Source: Clostridia bacterium
GTDB lineage: Bacteria > Bacillota > Clostridia > Christensenellales > Borkfalkiaceae
Assembly (NCBI GenBank): GCA_017467265.1
Contig: JAFTSO010000008.1
Location: 1-57,737, forward strand
Direction of reading: 5' to 3'
DNA: 57,737 nt
The translations under genes were made by a program, and so were the position numbers. Below the pieces are notes generated by a model that ran no database searches, had not been told where the DNA came from, and saw only the letters and a program-made list of their open reading frames with translations. Of this stretch, positions 7,930-16,160 are shown one piece after another (positions within the stretch are counted from its first letter, which is position 1; each line of letters starts with the position of its first letter).

Positions 7930-9966
7930 TTAATAGACGATTTCAAACATCGCAAAATCGTCCACCGACAACGCTGCCGAGCATACGCCCGTGCGCTCGT
8001 CATAGGTGAAAGGCACGTCCTTATTTTCGCCGAGATTGCGGAACGTCTTGGGGGCTTTGCCCGATTTCACCGTGAACGGGATTGCGCCGCTCGTCTTTGT
8101 TTCGTCGTATTGCAGATCGCAAAGGGAGATCAAAGACAGGTCGTCGTCTTCAAAGACAACGCACTCGATCGCTTTGCCTGCTTTGCAGTCGTACTTTTTC
8201 ACAACGTTCTCGCCGACGATCTTTTTGAACAGCGTTTTGAACGCTTCGCGTTCGTCGTATTCCAGCTCCGCCGCGCACCAGATCACTTTGCCCTTGCCGT
8301 ACGCGCGTTCAATGAGCGCAGGATGGCTCGTGTTCTGCCAAGGGGGGCAGGAGTGTATGGACGCGAACGTGTCGTTCTGATCGGGAGCGGCATACGGCAA
8401 CGCCACCGTCCCTTTCACCGTGCCCTGCGCACCTTCCAGCAAAGGCAGATAATAGGTCAGGGGCAGGGGGTAGTCCGCGTTGAACTCGCCAAACAACTCT
8501 CCTGCGTTCGCCGTCGGGGAGATATATACCTTTGCGCCCAGCTGCACGCCCGTATGCGGCGCGCTTTCGTACGTTTCGCCAACGCATTTCGCACCGAAAA
8601 ATTCCCGCATCAGCCGTGCGTCCGATCTGCCAGACAGATACAGCGTGCCGCCGTTTTTTACGTAGTCAATGAGCTTTAACGGTTCGTCGTTGTCGAAATC
8701 TTGCAGACAGGGCGCAACGATCATTTGATACTGATCGAGATTGCGCATATTGCCGTTGGAAATCACCGCCGTCGGAATATGTGCCTCGACCAAATTCCGC
8801 ACCGCGCCCACTGCACACGTCTTGTTGTACTTGCTGCCGCCCGTTTTGTCGTACATCGTTTTGCTGTCGAAATACACGGCGACTTCCGCATACAGTTTGC
8901 CCTTGGACATATACCGTTCAAAGGGGATTTGGCGCGCAAAAGCGTTGCCTACGCGCTCGTACACGCGTTTGTCCAGCGTGCCGATCGGATCGACCGCATC
9001 GATGATCAGCGACGCGCCGTGGTGCGCCGCCGTGAGCAAAATTTCCCGTTCCAAGGTCTTTTGCGGCTTGGTAATGGTATGCTCGCGCAACGTCCTGTCG
9101 CAACGGCAAGTCATATACTCAAACGGCTGATTGTTCGTCACGCCGTAGTAATATTTAGCCGCAAACGAGTGCGAATACAGATCGCCGTACAGATCGCCGC
9201 CCGTGAACTCGCACTCGGCGTTGATCCCTTCGGTTGAGCCGCCCAGCCAGTCGCAACCGATGACGGCGGCGTAGTTAAATTCCACCGTCACTTCGGGCAT
9301 TTTTTTGTTGGTATATGCGCGGACAAAGCGCACGAAATCTACCATCCAGTCTTGGCGCGCTTTCACATAACGCAGCCATACGGGGTCGTTCCAATCGGTA
9401 TTTTCGGGCAAATCGTAGCCCGTTTCCGCCTTGAAATTTTGGCGGCAAGATTCGCAATGACAGGGCACTTCCCAGTAGGGCATATCAAAGAACAGCCCGT
9501 CGAGATTTTTGAATTCTCGCGCCAGTTCGTCGATTTGTACCTTGACAAAATCGCGATAGGCAAGATTATTCGGGCAGCACAGCCCGTAGCGTTGACCGTG
9601 ATCGCGCCACGTACTGCCGTCTGCGTACACCATCTCCCACTCGGGGTGGTTTTCGATCGCCCAGTTATTGAAGATCAGGCTGTAATACCCGACGACCTTC
9701 ATACCGCCGTCCTTGCATTTTTTAATCAGCTTTTTGATTTGGTTTTCGCCCTCCAAAAACCGCTTATGTGTGCGCGCGGTTTCGGTGGGATAATTGCAAA
9801 TCCCCACGTGCGATTGCAGATAGATCATCGGGCTCTGAATTTTGACACGGAGCAGGTTTTCGTAATACTCGTCCGCGTCAAACTTCGACAAAAACCGATC
9901 GTCGCAATCGTGAATATGCATATCCGTCAGCTGACGACGATATACGCCTTCGTACCATTTTTTCAT
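7930..9966 (-). CDS. GHL6-type glycosyl hydrolase with beta-galactosidase trimerisation-like domain
   Basis: This 678-residue cytoplasmic protein opens with a TIM-barrel region resembling Hypothetical glycosyl hydrolase 6 (PF14871): LTDMHIHDCDDRF, then GMKVVGYYSLIFNNWA, PEWEMVYADG, and LDGLFFDMPYWEVPCHCESC. The FDMPYW strand end and the Cys-rich CHCESC segment are typical of this group and of the GH151/GH42 neighbourhood. About residues 385-600 look like the class I amidotransferase-like trimerisation domain of GH42 enzymes, and a small beta domain ends the protein. It overlaps the upstream gene by 4 bp, so the two are translationally coupled. It is the last gene of the operon controlled from 12.1 kb. 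Fucosidase or galactosidase activity would be a guess. Confidence 0.65.
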   Translation of the reverse strand: MKKWYEGVYRRQLTDMHIHDCDDRFLSKFDADEYYENLLRVKIQSPMIYLQSHVGICNYPTETARTHKRFLEGENQIKKLIKKCKDGGMKVVGYYSLIFNNWAIENHPEWEMVYADGSTWRDHGQRYGLCCPNNLAYRDFVKVQIDELAREFKNLDGLFFDMPYWEVPCHCESCRQNFKAETGYDLPENTDWNDPVWLRYVKARQDWMVDFVRFVRAYTNKKMPEVTVEFNYAAVIGCDWLGGSTEGINAECEFTGGDLYGDLYSHSFAAKYYYGVTNNQPFEYMTCRCDRTLREHTITKPQKTLEREILLTAAHHGASLIIDAVDPIGTLDKRVYERVGNAFARQIPFERYMSKGKLYAEVAVYFDSKTMYDKTGGSKYNKTCAVGAVRNLVEAHIPTAVISNGNMRNLDQYQMIVAPCLQDFDNDEPLKLIDYVKNGGTLYLSGRSDARLMREFFGAKCVGETYESAPHTGVQLGAKVYISPTANAGELFGEFNADYPLPLTYYLPLLEGAQGTVKGTVALPYAAPDQNDTFASIHSCPPWQNTSHPALIERAYGKGKVIWCAAELEYDEREAFKTLFKKIVGENVVKKYDCKAGKAIECVVFEDDDLSLISLCDLQYDETKTSGAIPFTVKSGKAPKTFRNLGENKDVPFTYDERTGVCSAALSVDDFAMFEIVY

Positions 9967-11153
9967 TTGTTCAAGTTCTCCAAATCAGGGTTCTCTGCAA
10001 AGTGTTTCAGCATCACGATAGGATCGCTCTCGCTCAAATTCTCGATCACAACGCCTTTCTTCGCCGCGTCTGCGCTCACGAAATATTCGTCGTGGGTAAG
10101 CTGACCGTAGCGAATAAGCGAGGGGGTTTCGATGATATGACCGCCGAACGTGCCGTGACCTTGGAGCATAATCATACCGTACGCCGCGCCGTCTTTGATT
10201 GTCACTTTTTGACCAGGATATACGGTAAGGCGCTTTGCGCAAGCCAGCTTACTCTTATAGCAAACCCACTCTTCCTTGTGCGCGTCGTCTTCGTGATCGA
10301 CGATGGGACGCATAAAGCGGTTTTTCTTGAAGTTCGGATCGACGTTGAGATCCCAGTCGATCACGTCCATCAGATAATCAAAATTGCCTTTTTCTTCTTC
10401 GGGACAGTTTTTCCACAGCAAATCTTCGGATACGCATTGACCGCCGTAGAGTACCGATTGATACATCGCGTACACGTCGGAGGCGAACTGCGGCTCGTAC
10501 GTGCAAAGGCTGGCAGGCGCGTGCAACACGCCGGGGGGAACGTCCCAACCCGTGTCCAGCTCAATCTTATACGCCTGCGAATAATCGAGCAGGTGATTGT
10601 CGCCCTTGTGGAAATTTTCCAGACATTTTTTAATCTCGTCTTTCGTGCACTCGGGGTTCAGACCGAAGAACGTGAACGGGAATTCGCCGCCGTGGTTGTT
10701 CACCTGTGCAGGGAAGAAATACATTTCGGGTTTACCTTCTGCGCCCACGCGTTTTGCGTGTTCGTCGCGGTGATGGATATGATGGGGCAAAGGACCTGCG
10801 TTGTCGAAGAATTTCGAGAACATCGGCCACTTGTGGTATTTATCCCACAGCTCGCCGATTACCTGATCTTTCAGCTCGTCCACAACGTCGCGGAGCAGCA
10901 TCTGTTCGCTGCCGTCTTTGGAAACGACGTAGGACAGCCCTTCGTCGTCGGGGGTAGCAGGGCCGTTTTCCGCCCAAGTGGTGGACGCGAACCATCTCTC
11001 GTCAATGCCGCCGCGCTCTAAGCCCAGCACGTAATAATCGTCGGGGTGGAGCTTGATGCGTTTACCGGGGCGGCAGAACGCTCTAGGTACCCACGTGGGT
11101 TTCAAACGCAAAATACCGTTGCCTTCTTTGAATAACTTTTCACTCAATTTCAT
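9963..11153 (-). CDS. Phosphomannose isomerase-like double-cupin protein
   Basis: This 396-residue cytoplasmic protein has features of type I phosphomannose isomerases and related sugar cupins. A His-rich metal site PLPHHIHHRDEHA is followed by GKPEMYFFP with the expected Glu, then GWDVPPGVLHAPAS carrying the later His. A second cupin barrel (GAAYGMIMLQGHGTFGG) lies near the C-terminus. It is probably a metal-dependent sugar isomerase, but the large insertions and low overall likeness mean the substrate need not be mannose 6-phosphate. It lies between a DUF4432 epimerase-like gene (12 bp upstream) and the GHL6 gene (4-bp overlap), which suggests hydrolase, epimerase and isomerase act in sequence on one sugar (inference). 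Confidence 0.55.
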   Translation of the reverse strand: MKLSEKLFKEGNGILRLKPTWVPRAFCRPGKRIKLHPDDYYVLGLERGGIDERWFASTTWAENGPATPDDEGLSYVVSKDGSEQMLLRDVVDELKDQVIGELWDKYHKWPMFSKFFDNAGPLPHHIHHRDEHAKRVGAEGKPEMYFFPAQVNNHGGEFPFTFFGLNPECTKDEIKKCLENFHKGDNHLLDYSQAYKIELDTGWDVPPGVLHAPASLCTYEPQFASDVYAMYQSVLYGGQCVSEDLLWKNCPEEEKGNFDYLMDVIDWDLNVDPNFKKNRFMRPIVDHEDDAHKEEWVCYKSKLACAKRLTVYPGQKVTIKDGAAYGMIMLQGHGTFGGHIIETPSLIRYGQLTHDEYFVSADAAKKGVVIENLSESDPIVMLKHFAENPDLENLNK

Positions 11154-11165
11154 AATCTTTTCTCC

Positions 11166-12050
11166 TTATTGAAAATTGATTTTTATTTGATAGGTTTTGC
11201 TGGTTTTCGCTGCGATTTTTTGCATCGCAAAACGATCGAAACGGGTAAGCGACGGTTCGATACCCAGCGCGTAATCGCCGCTTTTCATACTCTTCCATTG
11301 TAAGGTGACGGGGAAATCCGCCACGTCGTATTCCATTGTGACCGCTACGTCCAAATCGGGGTTATAAAGTCGTACGTTGCCCTGTGAGAGCGTGTGATAA
11401 TACACGTCCTCGTCGTTGTTTTCGATGGGTGCGGTGATTTGCAGCATCTCCGCTTGGCGTTTTTTCGCGATCTCCGTCAGCGGCTCGCTGACAATCGCAG
11501 GCACGTCCAGCTGCAAGCACTCGTCCAAGAACGGATAGCCGTAATTGATATGGTACAACAGGACGTATTCGCCCTCGGAAAAATCGGCGTTTTCGATCGT
11601 GTCGCAAATTTCGAGTGAACGCTCCGTGAGCTTATAGGCGCGGTGGAGTACGAGATGTTTACCAAACAGCGCGCTGTCTTTCACGTCGCCGCAGACGTAG
11701 ATAGCGCCGTCCTTTTCGTAATGGTAGGCGTTGTCTGCCTTGGTGTAATGCAGGCTGCCGTGGACGGGCTTATTTGCCACGCACCCCGATACGTTGTCCA
11801 TTCCGCACGTGTATAAAAATCCGCCTTCGAAATTGCCCGTGAAATCGCGCGTGCCGTCGTTCAAGCCGTTCTTGCTCAAAAAAGACAGGTTGACGCCCTT
11901 ATAATTCGCCCAAACGATATCCAGCGCGTTGTCCTTGTTGAACAGTACTTCGAGTGCGCCGTGGCGCACCAAAATGCAGCGTTTGTCCCCGAAAACGACG
12001 TCTTGTGCAAAGCAAACTTGCGACTTATTCCCCAACTTTCTCTCGTCCAT
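11166..12050 (-). CDS. DUF4432 / aldose 1-epimerase-like protein
   Basis: This 294-residue protein shows the galactose-mutarotase-like fold of the DUF4432 group. Visible segments are VRHGALEVLFNKDNALDIVWANYKGVNLSFLS, FLYTCGMDNVSG, HGSLHYT, VLLYHINYGYPFLDE and GIEPSL. The histidines in HGSLH and HINYG and the late Glu in GIEPS are at positions used for sugar binding and catalysis in this superfamily. It is the first gene of the three-gene minus-strand operon, about 43 nt from the predicted transcription start. A mutarotase or epimerase role on the sugar released by the downstream hydrolase is inferred. Confidence 0.7.
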   Translation of the reverse strand: MDERKLGNKSQVCFAQDVVFGDKRCILVRHGALEVLFNKDNALDIVWANYKGVNLSFLSKNGLNDGTRDFTGNFEGGFLYTCGMDNVSGCVANKPVHGSLHYTKADNAYHYEKDGAIYVCGDVKDSALFGKHLVLHRAYKLTERSLEICDTIENADFSEGEYVLLYHINYGYPFLDECLQLDVPAIVSEPLTEIAKKRQAEMLQITAPIENNDEDVYYHTLSQGNVRLYNPDLDVAVTMEYDVADFPVTLQWKSMKSGDYALGIEPSLTRFDRFAMQKIAAKTSKTYQIKINFQ

Positions 12051-12099
12051 AGCCTTTCCTTTTCGTCCGCGCTGGCGCGGAAAATGCTTATTTTTAGTC

Positions 12100-12163
12100 A
12101 GTATAGCACGCCTTATCTATAAATAATAGATAAAAATATACATAAAAACATTGTTTTTGTATA
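12100..12163 (-). promoter_or_regulatory. Operator plus activator-dependent promoter of the 12.05-7.93 kb operon
   Basis: A 27-bp imperfect palindrome at 12137-12163 (core AAAAACA-N-TGTTTTT, arms TATAC and GTATA) is followed on the minus strand, after 31 bp, by TATACT (12105-12100). The -35 position holds TATTAT, far from consensus, as expected for an activated promoter. The 27 bases recur exactly at 18638-18664 with the same 31-bp spacing. The PocR/AraC regulator encoded next door is the likely reader (inference). Confidence 0.75.
12113..12133. repeat. Perfect palindrome in the divergent promoter region
   Basis: TTATCTAT, AAATA, ATAGATAA: an 8-bp perfect inverted repeat over the -35 region of the minus-strand promoter, next to the 27-bp operator. 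It may be a second binding site. Confidence 0.45.
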
Positions 12164-12179
12164 AAATTTGTGATAAAAT
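12151..12179 (+). promoter_or_regulatory. Leaderless promoter of the PocR/AraC gene
   Basis: TTGTTT (12151-12156), 17 bp, TAAAAT (12174-12179), then exactly 6 nt to the ATG. The -35 overlaps the 27-bp operator, so the regulator may repress or tune its own gene. Confidence 0.65.
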
Positions 12180-12185
12180 AGGGGT

Positions 12186-13016
12186 ATGGATATTAAATAC
12201 AACAAAGAAAAAATCGAGAAAGTGTTGAAGAACGTGTACGAGCTGTTAAAATCGCCCGTCAGCGTTTTTGATCAGGATTTTCAGTTTTTGGTGTCCTATC
12301 CGCCCGAGGGGTATCTCACCGATTTTTGCCGTATGATACGACAATCGCCCGAGCGCGTGGAAAAATGCCGTCAATCGGACGAGGAATCGTGCGCGCTGTG
12401 CAAAAAGACCAACCGCACGTTTTCCTATCTCTGCCACGCCGGCATACGGGAAACGATCACGCCCATCCGTTTTGAGAAGACGATTATAGGGTATATCCTG
12501 TTCGGCGAATACCGTATCGAAGGCAGGACAAAGGACGTACGTGCGTATGCCGCCGAGAACGGTATGGACGCGGACGCGCTGCAAAGGGCATATGACCAGC
12601 TGACCATACTCACCGAAAAGCAGGTGGCGGCAACGTGTGAGATTTTGCAGTCTTGTATTTTGCAATTTTGGCTCTCGGACGCGATTTTGCTCAAAGAAAA
12701 CGAGCTGGTGGAGCGGCTGAAAAAATTTATCGACGAGAACTTGCACGAGCCGTTGACTGCGGAAGATCTGTGCAAAAATTTCTTTTTGAATCGCCAACAG
12801 CTGTATGCAGTATTCCGCGAGAGTTTTCATGCGCCTGTAAAACAGTACGTTTTAGAGCGAAAAATCGCGCGTGCAAAGCAGCTACTTTCCACTACGGAGC
12901 TGTCGGTGACGGCTGTTGCTGAGCGCACGGGCTTTACCGATTATAACAATTTTATCCAGCGGTTTAAGAAGATCACGGGGAGCACGCCCCTGCAATACCG
13001 TAAGCGCAGAAAATAA
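12186..13016 (+). CDS. PocR-domain AraC-family transcription regulator
   Basis: This 276-residue regulator has a PocR-type sensory domain at about residues 5-155. It includes SPVSVFDQDFQFLVSYP and a cysteine set (CRQSDEESCALCKK, then YLCHAG) typical of the group, which binds small diols, sugars or other metabolites. The C-terminal 100 residues carry two AraC helix-turn-helix motifs: LTAEDLCKNFFLNRQQLYAVF and ELSVTAVAERTGFTDYNNFIQRFKK, with the TGFTDYNNF signature. It is divergent from the operon at 12.05 kb with a shared operator between them. The ATG is predicted to be the first transcribed codon and no ribosome site precedes it. I infer that it activates the divergent operon and the 18.7-kb cluster. 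Confidence 0.85.
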   Translation: MDIKYNKEKIEKVLKNVYELLKSPVSVFDQDFQFLVSYPPEGYLTDFCRMIRQSPERVEKCRQSDEESCALCKKTNRTFSYLCHAGIRETITPIRFEKTIIGYILFGEYRIEGRTKDVRAYAAENGMDADALQRAYDQLTILTEKQVAATCEILQSCILQFWLSDAILLKENELVERLKKFIDENLHEPLTAEDLCKNFFLNRQQLYAVFRESFHAPVKQYVLERKIARAKQLLSTTELSVTAVAERTGFTDYNNFIQRFKKITGSTPLQYRKRRK

Positions 13017-13019
13017 AAA

Positions 13020-13064
13020 AAGAACGTCGTCACGACCCGTATAGGGGGTGACGGCGTTTTTTGT
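13020..13064. terminator. Bidirectional terminator between the two convergent AraC genes
   Basis: An 11-bp stem (13023-13033 with 13048-13058) is flanked by an A-run on the left and GTTTTTTGT on the right. Confidence 0.85.
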
Positions 13065-13078
13065 CTGTGTATAAGCCG

Positions 13079-13993
13079 TTATTCGCTGTCCTGGTGCAGT
13101 ACGGAATTGTTCTTTCTAAACTCCGCAGGCGTGATATTAAAATACTTTTTGAACAGTGAGTGGAAGTGACTAGGGGATTCAAAATTTAGCTCGTTCGTGA
13201 TCTCCATAAGCGTCATATCGGTGAGCGAAAGCAGGTCTTTTGCGTATTGCAATTTCGTACTGTTGACGTACTGTGTGATCGTACAATGCATATGCTTTTT
13301 GAAAATACGCGTCAGCTGTGGATAGCTATACGGCAGCGCCTGTTGTGCTTCCTTAATCTGTTCGCTGGTGATCAGCGGATTGTTCAGCTGTTGGATGAGC
13401 GGCTTTAAGACGGACGGAATGTTCTGCCCTTTTTGCCATTGTTCAATGAATTTCAGCAAAATCGTCGAAAAGATGATGTTGCATTGTTGTTCGGTGTAGG
13501 GGGTACTCTGGTCCTTCAACGTTTGGATGTCCAAGAACATATTCGTGAATTTTTCCAGCGAGTTAGGGGACAGGGTGAAATAAAGGGGCTGCGGTGCATA
13601 GCAAATCTCGTCATACATCGTGGGAGAATACATATCCAGAAGTTTGCGTACGTAATCATCTTGCGCGACGATACAGATCGCTTGATATTGATTTTTTACG
13701 CGATCGGGATAGAAAAAGGCGTGTTTGTCCTGTGGCCCGATAATGCACGCCATACCAGCCGTCATCATCTTTTCTTTGCCGTTGATGCGGTGTAAGATCT
13801 GGTCGTTGAGCACGATCGCCACTTCCCAATGCGTTTGCGCGTGATACAGGGGATACTCAAAGTTTACCCAGTAGAACGAGGTGTTCGCATTTTTCCACGG
13901 CGAGCCTTGCTCGAAGGTGCTGACTTTCGGACCTTCAGTTTCGGAAATATGCCCGACGTAGGGATAAATTTTGTCGTTGGTTTTGCTTTCCAT
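13079..13993 (-). CDS. AraC-family transcription regulator with cupin sensory domain
   Basis: The true start is taken as the ATG at 13993, giving 304 residues. A longer reading to 14128 would begin with Phe-rich, non-domain sequence upstream of the promoter. The N-terminal half is a cupin-type sugar-sensing domain (HAQTHWEVAIVLNDQILHRING, then GMACIIGPQDKHAF). The C-terminal 100 residues hold the two AraC helix-turn-helix motifs, ending LNFESPSHFHSLFKKYFNITPAEFRK. A perfect TTGACA, 17 bp, TATAAT promoter lies upstream with only 6 nt to the ATG, so the transcript is predicted to be leaderless. It is divergent from the 14.37-kb hydrolase operon, whose promoter carries direct-repeat operator site B. 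I infer that this protein reads the three direct-repeat sites in the window. Confidence 0.85.
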   Translation of the reverse strand: MESKTNDKIYPYVGHISETEGPKVSTFEQGSPWKNANTSFYWVNFEYPLYHAQTHWEVAIVLNDQILHRINGKEKMMTAGMACIIGPQDKHAFFYPDRVKNQYQAICIVAQDDYVRKLLDMYSPTMYDEICYAPQPLYFTLSPNSLEKFTNMFLDIQTLKDQSTPYTEQQCNIIFSTILLKFIEQWQKGQNIPSVLKPLIQQLNNPLITSEQIKEAQQALPYSYPQLTRIFKKHMHCTITQYVNSTKLQYAKDLLSLTDMTLMEITNELNFESPSHFHSLFKKYFNITPAEFRKNNSVLHQDSE

Positions 13994-13999
13994 ACGTTC

Positions 14000-14028
14000 A
14001 TTATAACATTGAAAAAAACAATTGTCAA
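14000..14028 (-). promoter_or_regulatory. Leaderless promoter of the second AraC gene
   Basis: On the minus strand: TTGACA (14028-14023), 17 bp, TATAAT (14005-14000) with extended TG, then 6 nt to the ATG at 13993. Confidence 0.85.
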
Positions 14029-14253
14029 TACATTTTTTTGAAATTTTTGAGAACAGAAAATTTTGGAAGGAAAAAATTGACTTGGAGAAAAAACGCAAAA
14101 ACGGCAAAAAAAATCGTAAAAAATGCAAACGAAAACGGGGGTGAATTTGGTAAAAAAAGCCATTTTTCCTTTATAAAGGAAAATAAAGCGCATTTTTGAA
14201 AAAGAAAAAAAGACAAGTAAAAAAAGCGAACGAAGAAATTAAAAATACAAATT
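14029..14253. other. AT-rich divergent intergenic region, no gene seen
   Basis: Very A/T-rich spacer between the second AraC gene and operator site B. It holds a perfect 20-bp palindrome centred on TTTATAAA at 14164-14183. I see no coding potential. Confidence 0.5.
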
Positions 14254-14284
14254 TTGCAATTTTAGAGCACTTTTTTGCAATTTT
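14254..14284. promoter_or_regulatory. Direct-repeat operator, site B
   Basis: TTGCAATTTT at 14254-14263 and 14275-14284, exactly 21 bp apart with AGCAC between, starting 17 bp upstream of the -35 box. The adjacent divergent AraC gene makes this the anchor site for that regulator. Confidence 0.75.
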
Positions 14285-14291
14285 TTAGTAG

Positions 14292-14320
14292 TTGACAACA
14301 AGGTGTATATATGTTATACT
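14292..14320 (+). promoter_or_regulatory. Promoter of the 14.37-17.88 kb operon
   Basis: TTGACA (14292-14297), 17 bp, TATACT (14315-14320) with extended TG. Predicted transcription start about 14327, leader about 39 nt. Confidence 0.8.
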
Positions 14321-14365
14321 ATGAAATATGCAGTAAAATCGCGTAAAACGTATGGAGAGAAGTAT

Positions 14366-16159
14366 ATGCAGGCAAAGATCGTCAAAGAACAAGGCAATTT
14401 GATGCTCGACGTAAACGGCGAGCGTATTGTGCCTGCGGCGTATATGAGCTATTTGGAAGACAATGCCGATTACGCAGGCTTTCAAAAAGCTGGGTATGAG
14501 CTGTTTTGCGCTTGCGTATATATGGGTGATTGCCCGATTAATGAATTTTCAGGAATACGTCCGTTCAACGATCATATTTGGAAAGCGCGCGAGCAATACG
14601 ATTTCGCGCCCTTGTACGAGAGTGTACGCAAAATCGTGGGGGACGGTACGCGACGAACGTATATTATGCTGCGCGTCAATCTCAACGCGCCGCAATGGTG
14701 GCGCAAGGAAAACCCTGAGGAGTTGACGGAGAATAGCGACGGCGGCGTGTATATGCAATCGATTTTTTCCGAAAAATGGAAAACGGACGCAAAGACGTTT
14801 TTGACGAAACTTTGTCAATACGTACGCTCGTTTGAGTTTGCCGAGCACGTGATCGCGATACAGCCCGCGGCGATGCAGACGGAAGAGTGGCTGGCGATGT
14901 GTACGGGCACGGGTGCGCTCGATTATTCGTTGCCTGCCAAAGCGGCGTTCGGAAAATGGCTGGAAGAGAGGTACGGAAAACCGTTCGAACAAATACCTAT
15001 GCCCCAGCGTGAGCTCGTTTGTGCGCACGATCGTGCTCCGTTTGCAGACGGAGAGAACGGGGGGTATTTTGCCGAGTATATGCGCTTTTATAACGACGGA
15101 TTTGCGCGGACGATACAAGAGTTTGCGGCGTTTACCAAGGAGGCGTGTCGCGGTGAACTGTTGGTAGGCACGTTTTACGGGTATGTAGGGCAGACTCCGT
15201 GCGATCGCGGACACCACGCCGTCTCGTTGCTCTTGCAAGATAAGAACATCGACTTTTTCGCTTCGCCGTTCGCGTATGCGGACGCTCGCCAAACGGCAAA
15301 GGACTGGTACTATCACGGACCGATGGAGAGTGCGGCGCAGGCAGGCAAACTCTGGTTTTTAGAGGCGGACGTGCGTACGTGCAAAACGAAATATCTCGCC
15401 GACACCAACCCCGAGCTGATGTCGGGCGAACGGACGGTGGCGTATCACCGTGCCCCCGTGTTCAAAGGACCTGATACTGAACAGGAAAGCCTGTGGGTGA
15501 TGCTCCGTTCCTTTGGTAAGGTCCTCTGTTCAAAAAACGCCTTTTGGTGGTTTGATATGTGGGGCGGTTGGTACGATTCGCCTGCGATGATGACACTCGT
15601 AAAAAGGGCGTTAGATACGTACCGTGTCGCGTTCAATGCAAAAATTGACGGGGTGAGCAGACTGGCGGTCGTATTGAACGATCGGGCATATTTTGGGCGT
15701 TCCAACGCTTATTTTGCGGCGACGACATCTGCTCAGCTGGAAGAATTAGGGTATTTGGGCGCACCGTACGATTTGTATTTGGCGTGCGCTATGACGGCCG
15801 AAGTACAGGCGCGCTATGACGGAGTGCTCTATCTCGCTGATCAAGAATCGAAGAGTAAGGGCAATACTTTAGTATTGAAAAACGGTGAGCGCGTAGAGAG
15901 CGACGAGCGTTTTTCTTCGGACGAGCTGCGCGCGCATTTACAGACCGTCGGTACGCATATTTATAGCGGCGGCAATATCGTCTATGCGAACGCGCGTTTT
16001 GTGGCGTTGACGGCAAAGGACGGGGGACGTGTCTTGTTGACGATGCCTTTTGTGTGTGTAATCAAGGCGTTTTCGAGCGGCGCGGAATATGAGGGCAAGG
16101 ACTTTGCTTTTGATATGCAGAGCAATCAAACGGAACTGTTTGAAATCATAAGGAGATAA
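14366..16159 (+). CDS. Clan GH-A-like glycoside hydrolase (beta-galactosidase-like)
   Basis: I place the start at ATG 14366, which has GGAGAGA 5 nt upstream; an earlier ATG at 14303 lies before the predicted transcription start. The 597-residue product has no signal peptide. It looks like a TIM barrel of the GH42/GH35 neighbourhood: RIVPAAYMSYL, GYELFCACVYMGD at strand 1, RTYIMLRVNLNAPQWW at strand 3, VIAIQPAAMQTEEWLA where an acid/base Glu would sit, KLWFLEADVRTC where a nucleophile Glu would sit, then AFWWFDMWGGWYDSP. The C-terminal part is an amidotransferase-like domain. It is the first gene of an operon with murQ and a sugar kinase (1-bp gap). That suggests the substrate contains an amino sugar, but the specificity cannot be read from sequence. 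Confidence 0.6.
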   Translation: MQAKIVKEQGNLMLDVNGERIVPAAYMSYLEDNADYAGFQKAGYELFCACVYMGDCPINEFSGIRPFNDHIWKAREQYDFAPLYESVRKIVGDGTRRTYIMLRVNLNAPQWWRKENPEELTENSDGGVYMQSIFSEKWKTDAKTFLTKLCQYVRSFEFAEHVIAIQPAAMQTEEWLAMCTGTGALDYSLPAKAAFGKWLEERYGKPFEQIPMPQRELVCAHDRAPFADGENGGYFAEYMRFYNDGFARTIQEFAAFTKEACRGELLVGTFYGYVGQTPCDRGHHAVSLLLQDKNIDFFASPFAYADARQTAKDWYYHGPMESAAQAGKLWFLEADVRTCKTKYLADTNPELMSGERTVAYHRAPVFKGPDTEQESLWVMLRSFGKVLCSKNAFWWFDMWGGWYDSPAMMTLVKRALDTYRVAFNAKIDGVSRLAVVLNDRAYFGRSNAYFAATTSAQLEELGYLGAPYDLYLACAMTAEVQARYDGVLYLADQESKSKGNTLVLKNGERVESDERFSSDELRAHLQTVGTHIYSGGNIVYANARFVALTAKDGGRVLLTMPFVCVIKAFSSGAEYEGKDFAFDMQSNQTELFEIIRR

Positions 16160-16160
16160 T

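Noticed and set aside
13994-14128. Longer AraC start giving 349 residues
   Set aside because: The added sequence lies upstream of a perfect promoter and is Phe/Ser-rich without domain likeness.
14303-14365. Upstream ATG extending the GH-A-like hydrolase by 21 residues
   Set aside because: It lies inside the promoter region before the predicted transcription start and has no ribosome site.
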